Source of the DNA: JBOHBN01 sp050698355
GTDB lineage: Bacteria > Actinomycetota > Actinomycetes > Streptosporangiales > WHST01
Direction: 5' to 3'
DNA: 9,579 nucleotides
NCBI GenBank assembly: GCA_050698355.1
Contig: JBOHBN010000054.1
Location: 1-9,579 of the forward strand
Numbering within the stretch: the stretch's first letter is position 1; every line of letters begins with the position of its first letter. Of the stretch, positions 6,647 to 9,579 are shown in pieces. The translations under genes and the position numbers were made by a program. The notes beneath the pieces are model-generated. The model worked only from the letters and a program-made list of their open reading frames with translations. It did not search any database and was not told where the DNA came from.

Positions 6647-7498
6647 TCAGTCCCAGCGGAACGTCAGCGAGGCCGCGACCAGGGCGCCGGCCGCCCAGCA
6701 GGCGAGCACGAGCACGCTGCCGCCCGGGAAGGTCCCGTGCTGCAGGGCGTCGCGCAGCCCGTTCGCCATCGCGTTGAGCGGCAGCAGGTCGAGGACGTGG
6801 CGCGCACCGGCGGGGAAGTCGCGCACGGGAAACACCACGCCACCGAGTGCGAGGAAGATCACGTACAGCAGGTTGGCCCCGGCGAGCGTGGCTTCGGCGC
6901 GGAGCGTGCCGGCGACCAGCAGCCCGAGGCCGCTGCATGCCGCGGTGCCGAGCACGAGCAGGAGCACGGCCGCGCCGACGGCCAGGTGCGGCCGCCAGCC
7001 GATCCCGACGGCGACCGCGCAGAGCACGACGAGCTGGAGCACCTCCGTCGCCAACACCGCGAGTGTCTTGCCGGCGAGCAGGCCGGCACGGCCGAGCGGG
7101 GTGGCGCCGAGCAGCTTCAGAGCCCCGTAGCGGCGCTCGAAGCCGGTGCTGATCGCCTGGCCGGTGAACGCGGTGGACAGCACGGCGAGGGCGAGCACGC
7201 CCGGCGCCACGAACGCGACCGGGTCGGTGCCGAGGTCGATGATCGGCACGGTGGAGAGCAGCACGAGCACACCGACCGGGATCGCCACCGTCAGCAGCAG
7301 CTGCTCGCCGTTGCGCAGCTGCTGGCGCAGCTCGAGGGACGCGTACGCGAGCACCCGCCGGTACGGGCTCGCCGCGGCCGGGGCGGGGGAGAGGTCGAGC
7401 GCCGCCAGCCCGGTCACCGCGGTGCCGTCCACGCTCAGGCGCTCCGTTTCGCCGCTCACTGTTGCACCGCCGTCATTTGGAACGGGGGCGGGGCTCAT
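6647..7498 (-). CDS. ABC-2 type transporter permease (DrrB-like)
   Basis: Membrane subunit of an ABC exporter, 283 residues. After a poorly conserved, Ala/Pro-rich cytoplasmic start (1-45), about six membrane segments can be drawn near 67-84, 95-115, 145-165, 172-197, 205-225 and 258-278. The ERRYGALKLLGATPLGR segment between the second and third is characteristic of ABC-2 permeases of the DrrB/daunorubicin-resistance type. The ATG at 7498 overlaps the ATPase stop in an ATGA, indicating translational coupling; a GTG at 7459 is an alternative start. The substrate is unknown. Homologues beside ctaA in other actinomycetes have been labelled antibiotic exporters, but the conserved place next to heme a and suf genes suggests a housekeeping role (inference). 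Confidence 0.92.
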   Translation of the reverse strand: MSPAPVPNDGGATVSGETERLSVDGTAVTGLAALDLSPAPAAASPYRRVLAYASLELRQQLRNGEQLLLTVAIPVGVLVLLSTVPIIDLGTDPVAFVAPGVLALAVLSTAFTGQAISTGFERRYGALKLLGATPLGRAGLLAGKTLAVLATEVLQLVVLCAVAVGIGWRPHLAVGAAVLLLVLGTAACSGLGLLVAGTLRAEATLAGANLLYVIFLALGGVVFPVRDFPAGARHVLDLLPLNAMANGLRDALQHGTFPGGSVLVLACWAAGALVAASLTFRWD

Positions 7499-8430
7499 CG
7501 CAGCTCCCGCCCGGTCAGCGCCAGGAACACGTCCTCGAGCGTGCGGTGGCCCACGTCGATGTCGGACGCGAGCACACCGTGGTCCGCGCACCATCCGGTG
7601 ACGGCGGCGAGGGTATCCGGGCCCACCGCGTCGATGGGGCCATCGACCGTGTAGTGGCCGGCCGGCTCCTCCGCCGTGCTGACGGCGGAGGGGAGTCGCT
7701 GTGCCAGGCCATCCAGGTCGAGCCCCGGGCGGGACCGGAAGCGCAGCTGGCGGCTGGCGTCCGCCCCGGTCAGCTCGCCCGGCGTCCCGGAGCTGATGAC
7801 ACGCCCCCTGTCGATGATCACAACGCGGTCGGCGAGCTCCTCGACCTCGTGCATGTAGTGGGTGGTGAGCAGCACCGACACCCCGGACCTGCGCAGGCGC
7901 CCGATGACGTCCCAGGTCGCGCGGCGCGCCTGCGGGTCGAGGCCCGCGGTCGGCTCGTCCAGGAACGCCAGCTCGGGGCGGCCGACCAGCGCGACGGCGA
8001 GCGCCAGCCGCTGCCGTTCGCCACCGGAGAGCCGCCGGTACGGGGTGCGCGCCACGCGCTCGAGCCCGAGCGCGTCGATGAGCGACCGCGGATCGTGCGG
8101 GTGCGCGTAGCAGCGCGCGACGGCTGCGAGGAGCTCCGCCGGCCGGCTCGCCGGGTACACCCCACCCGACTGCAGCATGACGCCGACGCGCGCACGAAGC
8201 GCCGTCCGGTGCGTCCACGGGTCGCGGCCCAGCACCCGTACCCGCCCGCCGTCGGCCCTGCGAAACCCCTCGCAGACCTCGACCGTGGTGGTCTTGCCGG
8301 CGCCGTTCGGCCCGAGCAGGGCGGTGACGCCTCCATGGGCGACCTGGAACGACACGCCGTCGACCGCCAGCCGCTGGCCGTAACTCTTGGTCAGCCCGCC
8401 GACCTCGACCGCCGGTACCTCGCCCGTCAC
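7495..8430 (-). CDS. ABC transporter ATP-binding protein (DrrA/CcmA-like)
   Basis: Cytoplasmic ATPase partner of the downstream ABC-2 permease, 311 residues. All nucleotide-binding motifs are intact: Walker A GPNGAGKTT (40-48), Q-loop Gln87, signature LSGGER (134-139), Walker B LAFLDE (154-159) with catalytic Glu159, and switch His191 in TTHYMHE. A C-terminal domain of about 90 residues ends in TLEDVFLALTGRELR, the usual ending of DrrA-type subunits. The GTG at 8430 gives MTGEVPAVEVGGLTKSYG. There is no Shine-Dalgarno; TAGACT lies six bases upstream, suggesting leaderless transcription. The gene heads the ABC operon and is divergent from sufR across a 135-nt control region. Confidence 0.95.
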   Translation of the reverse strand: MTGEVPAVEVGGLTKSYGQRLAVDGVSFQVAHGGVTALLGPNGAGKTTTVEVCEGFRRADGGRVRVLGRDPWTHRTALRARVGVMLQSGGVYPASRPAELLAAVARCYAHPHDPRSLIDALGLERVARTPYRRLSGGERQRLALAVALVGRPELAFLDEPTAGLDPQARRATWDVIGRLRRSGVSVLLTTHYMHEVEELADRVVIIDRGRVISSGTPGELTGADASRQLRFRSRPGLDLDGLAQRLPSAVSTAEEPAGHYTVDGPIDAVGPDTLAAVTGWCADHGVLASDIDVGHRTLEDVFLALTGRELR

Positions 8431-8436
8431 GACCCG

Positions 8437-8442
8437 AGTCTA
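8437..8442 (-). promoter_or_regulatory. -10 element for a leaderless ABC operon transcript
   Basis: The minus strand reads TAGACT (TANNNT) followed by six bases (CGGGTC) and then the GTG start of the ATPase gene. No normal -35 is present; that position falls inside the 8450-8499 palindrome, so a protein bound there could block or activate this promoter. Confidence 0.55.
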
Positions 8443-8449
8443 GGAACCG

Positions 8450-8499
8450 AGGTTGTCAGTGCCTGGTCGAGGTATGGCTCAACCACGTACTGACAACCT
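8450..8499. repeat. 50-bp imperfect palindrome between the ABC operon and sufR
   Basis: AGGTTGTCAGT (8450-8460) is perfectly repeated inverted as ACTGACAACCT (8489-8499). Around the shared centre (8474/8475) further pairs match: TGGT with ACCA and GAG with CTC, giving 20 of 25 complementary pairs. The arm spacing is 28 bp, the same as in the palindrome at 6582-6633. It covers the expected -35 region of the ABC promoter and lies about 30 bp before the sufR -35. It may be an operator or a dispersed palindromic element. Confidence 0.8.
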
Positions 8500-8530
8500 G
8501 TGCGCCACCGGCGACGCTGGCGCGGTCGGT

Positions 8531-8559
8531 TTGCCGATCAGCGCGATTTACGCGACACT
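8531..8559 (+). promoter_or_regulatory. Candidate sufR-suf operon promoter (leaderless)
   Basis: TTGCCG (8531-8536), a 17-nt spacer, then GACACT (8554-8559), then six bases to the GTG at 8566. The spacing is ideal and implies transcription starts at the GTG, which has no ribosome binding site. The -10 keeps the A at position 2 and the T at position 6. Confidence 0.55.
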
Positions 8560-8569
8560 CGTCTTGTGA
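8555..8569 (+). promoter_or_regulatory. Candidate SufR operator overlapping -10 and start codon
   Basis: The sequence reads ACACT, five bases, TGTGA. From memory this matches the ACACT-N5-TGTGA palindrome reported for mycobacterial SufR; I cannot verify that here. It covers most of the -10, the start of transcription and the GTG, so bound SufR would repress its own operon. Confidence 0.5.
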
Positions 8570-9315
8570 AAAACGTCGGGCACGAGAGCTCCTCGGTGAC
8601 CGCCGCAGGCGGCACCAGGGACCGCGTGTTCCGGCTGGTGCTCGAGCTCGGCCGTGCCACGGCAGCCGAGCTGGCCCAGGAACTCCGTCTTACCCCGGCG
8701 GCGGTGCGCCGCCACCTCGACGCGCTCGTCGAGGTGGGGTACGTCGCGGACCGGGAGGCGCCCTGTTACGGGCAGCGCGGCCGCGGGCGACCCGCTCGCG
8801 TGTTCGTGGTGACCGACGCGGGCAGGGACGCCGCCTACCAGGGGTACGACGACCTCGCCGCGAGCGCGTTGCGCTACCTGGGGGAGTCGGTGGGGCCCGA
8901 GGCGATCGCGATGTTCGCCCGCAAGCGGGTCGCCGAGCTCGAGCGGCGGTACCGCCAGCACCTCGACCAGGCACCGAGCTCGCGGCACGCGGCGGTGCTC
9001 GCCGAGGCGCTGACCGATGACGGGTACGCTGCCTCCGTCGTCCCGGCGCCGGTCGCCGGCGGGGGCGCGCAACTGTGCCAGCACCACTGCCCCGTCGCCC
9101 ACGTCGCCGCGGAGTTCCCGCAGCTCTGCGAGGCGGAGGCGGAGGCGTTCGCCCGGTTGCTGGGCACCCAGGTGCAGCGGCTCGCCACCATCGCGCGTGG
9201 TGACGACGTCTGCACGACGCATGTGTCGTCGCGGACCGGACGGGGAATCTCTCCGGCCGCGGATCGCAGTTCAGCGAGTAGGACCACCACAACGTTTCGG
9301 AGGACCTCCGCATGA
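8566..9315 (+). CDS. sufR: SufR-type Fe-S cluster-sensing transcriptional regulator
   Basis: DeoR/ArsR-like winged-helix regulator that, with a bound Fe-S cluster, represses the suf operon in related bacteria. The GTG at 8566 gives 249 residues. A winged helix spans about 18-85: ATAAELAQELRLTPAAVRRH contains the recognition helix, and GQRGRGRP the wing. The sensor domain carries CQHHCPVAHVAAEFPQLC with Cys171, Cys175 and Cys188 (C-x3-C-x12-C), the expected cluster ligands, plus Cys216 in DDVCTTHV. After residue 220 there is a Ser/Thr/Arg-rich tail of about 30 residues that looks non-conserved. A GTG at 8500 is in frame, but the added residues are Arg-rich and overlap the candidate promoter. 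The stop overlaps the sufB ATG (ATGA), so the two are translationally coupled. Divergence from the ABC operon raises the possibility that SufR affects both. Confidence 0.92.
   Translation: MKNVGHESSSVTAAGGTRDRVFRLVLELGRATAAELAQELRLTPAAVRRHLDALVEVGYVADREAPCYGQRGRGRPARVFVVTDAGRDAAYQGYDDLAASALRYLGESVGPEAIAMFARKRVAELERRYRQHLDQAPSSRHAAVLAEALTDDGYAASVVPAPVAGGGAQLCQHHCPVAHVAAEFPQLCEAEAEAFARLLGTQVQRLATIARGDDVCTTHVSSRTGRGISPAADRSSASRTTTTFRRTSA
9298..9310 (+). promoter_or_regulatory. sufB ribosome binding site inside a 13-nt palindrome
   Basis: GGAGG at 9299-9303 lies 8 nt before the sufB ATG and within the sufR coding end. It is the left arm of CGGAGG-A-CCTCCG, so the Shine-Dalgarno could pair with the bases just before the start codon and be unmasked when ribosomes translate the end of sufR. 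Confidence 0.6.
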
Positions 9316-9579
9316 CAACAGTTGCCCATCCCGAACTCGAAGGTCTCGGCCGGTACCAGTGGGGCTGGCACGACTCCGACGAGGCGGGCGCCAACGCGCG
9401 CCGCGGTCTCTCCGAGGAGGCGGTGCGCGAGATCTCCGCGCGCAAGGACGAGCCGGAGTGGATGCTGTCGACCCGGCTCAAGGGCCACAAGCTGTTCGGG
9501 AAGAAGCCGCTGCCGACGTGGGGCGCCGAGCTCGGTGACATCGACTTCGACAACATCAAGTACTTCGTCCGCTCCACCG
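9312..9579 (+). CDS. sufB: Fe-S cluster assembly scaffold SufB, N-terminal 89 residues (3' end outside window)
   Basis: SufB forms the SufBCD scaffold on which Fe-S clusters are built in the cytoplasm; it accepts sulfur from SufS/SufU. The visible part has the family signature RYQWGWHDSDEAG, then GLSEEAVREISARKDEPEWML (from about residue 33), LKGHKLFGKKPLPTWGAELG, and DIDFDNIKYFVRS at the edge. The core beta-helix and the functional residues lie outside the window. The ATG overlaps the sufR stop by 4 nt, indicating one operon; sufD, sufC and sufS are expected downstream by family synteny. Confidence 0.96.
   Translation, partial: MTTVAHPELEGLGRYQWGWHDSDEAGANARRGLSEEAVREISARKDEPEWMLSTRLKGHKLFGKKPLPTWGAELGDIDFDNIKYFVRST

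Noticed and set aside
8500..8565. Earlier GTG start for sufR at 8500
   Set aside because: The added 22 residues are Arg/Asp-rich and would translate the candidate promoter; the GTG at 8566 fits a leaderless start.
1..9579. CRISPR arrays, tRNA/rRNA genes, insertion sequences, phage genes
   Set aside because: No regularly spaced repeats, cloverleaf-like segments, transposase or phage signatures were seen on either strand.

Overview
The window is GC-rich, gene-dense chromosomal DNA with strong third-position GC bias, frequent GTG starts and actinobacterial protein signatures, so an actinomycete (Actinomycetota) host is very likely. The gene order (transaldolase and transketolase next to ctaB, then ctaA, then an ABC exporter pair facing sufR-sufB) is, as I recall it, conserved core synteny shared by Streptomyces, Mycobacterium and relatives. 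The mycobacterial mannosyltransferase gene (mptB) that I remember between the ABC genes and sufR is absent here, which argues against a mycobacterium. I cannot name the genus.

Layout. Bases 1-2457, minus strand: the 5' part of transaldolase (tal, cut by the window edge) preceded by a complete transketolase (tkt), 14 nt apart, forming the non-oxidative pentose-phosphate operon. Bases 2458-2644: divergent regulatory region. Bases 2645-4974, plus strand: heme O synthase (ctaB), then a PrsW-type intramembrane protease with an 88-residue Pro/Gly tail. Bases 4968-5480, minus strand: a small lipoprotein with two secreted repeats of unknown function, whose 3' end overlaps the protease gene by 7 nt. 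Bases 5547-6527, minus: heme A synthase (ctaA). Bases 6647-8430, minus: DrrAB-like ABC exporter, with permease and ATPase genes overlapping by 4 nt. Bases 8431-8565: divergent control region. Bases 8566-9579, plus: SufR-type Fe-S regulator overlapping sufB by 4 nt; sufB runs off the edge.

The genes fall into three functional blocks: carbon and redox supply (tal, tkt), heme a for cytochrome aa3 oxidase (CtaB makes heme O, CtaA converts it to heme A), and Fe-S cluster assembly (SufR control of the suf operon). The ABC exporter has no known substrate, but its place between heme a and Fe-S genes is suggestive.

The least explained structure is a pair of about 50-bp imperfect palindromes (6582-6633 and 8450-8499) on either side of the ABC pair. 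Both have perfect 11-12 bp arms separated by exactly 28 bp and a similar centre around GCCAT, although their arms differ. They could be members of a dispersed palindromic element family or binding sites. Three genes (ctaA, ABC ATPase, sufR) start with GTG exactly 6 nt after a -10-like hexamer, as expected for leaderless mRNAs. A candidate SufR operator overlaps the sufR promoter and start. No RNA genes, CRISPR arrays, insertion sequences or prophage genes were seen, and no gene-free stretch exceeds 300 bases.
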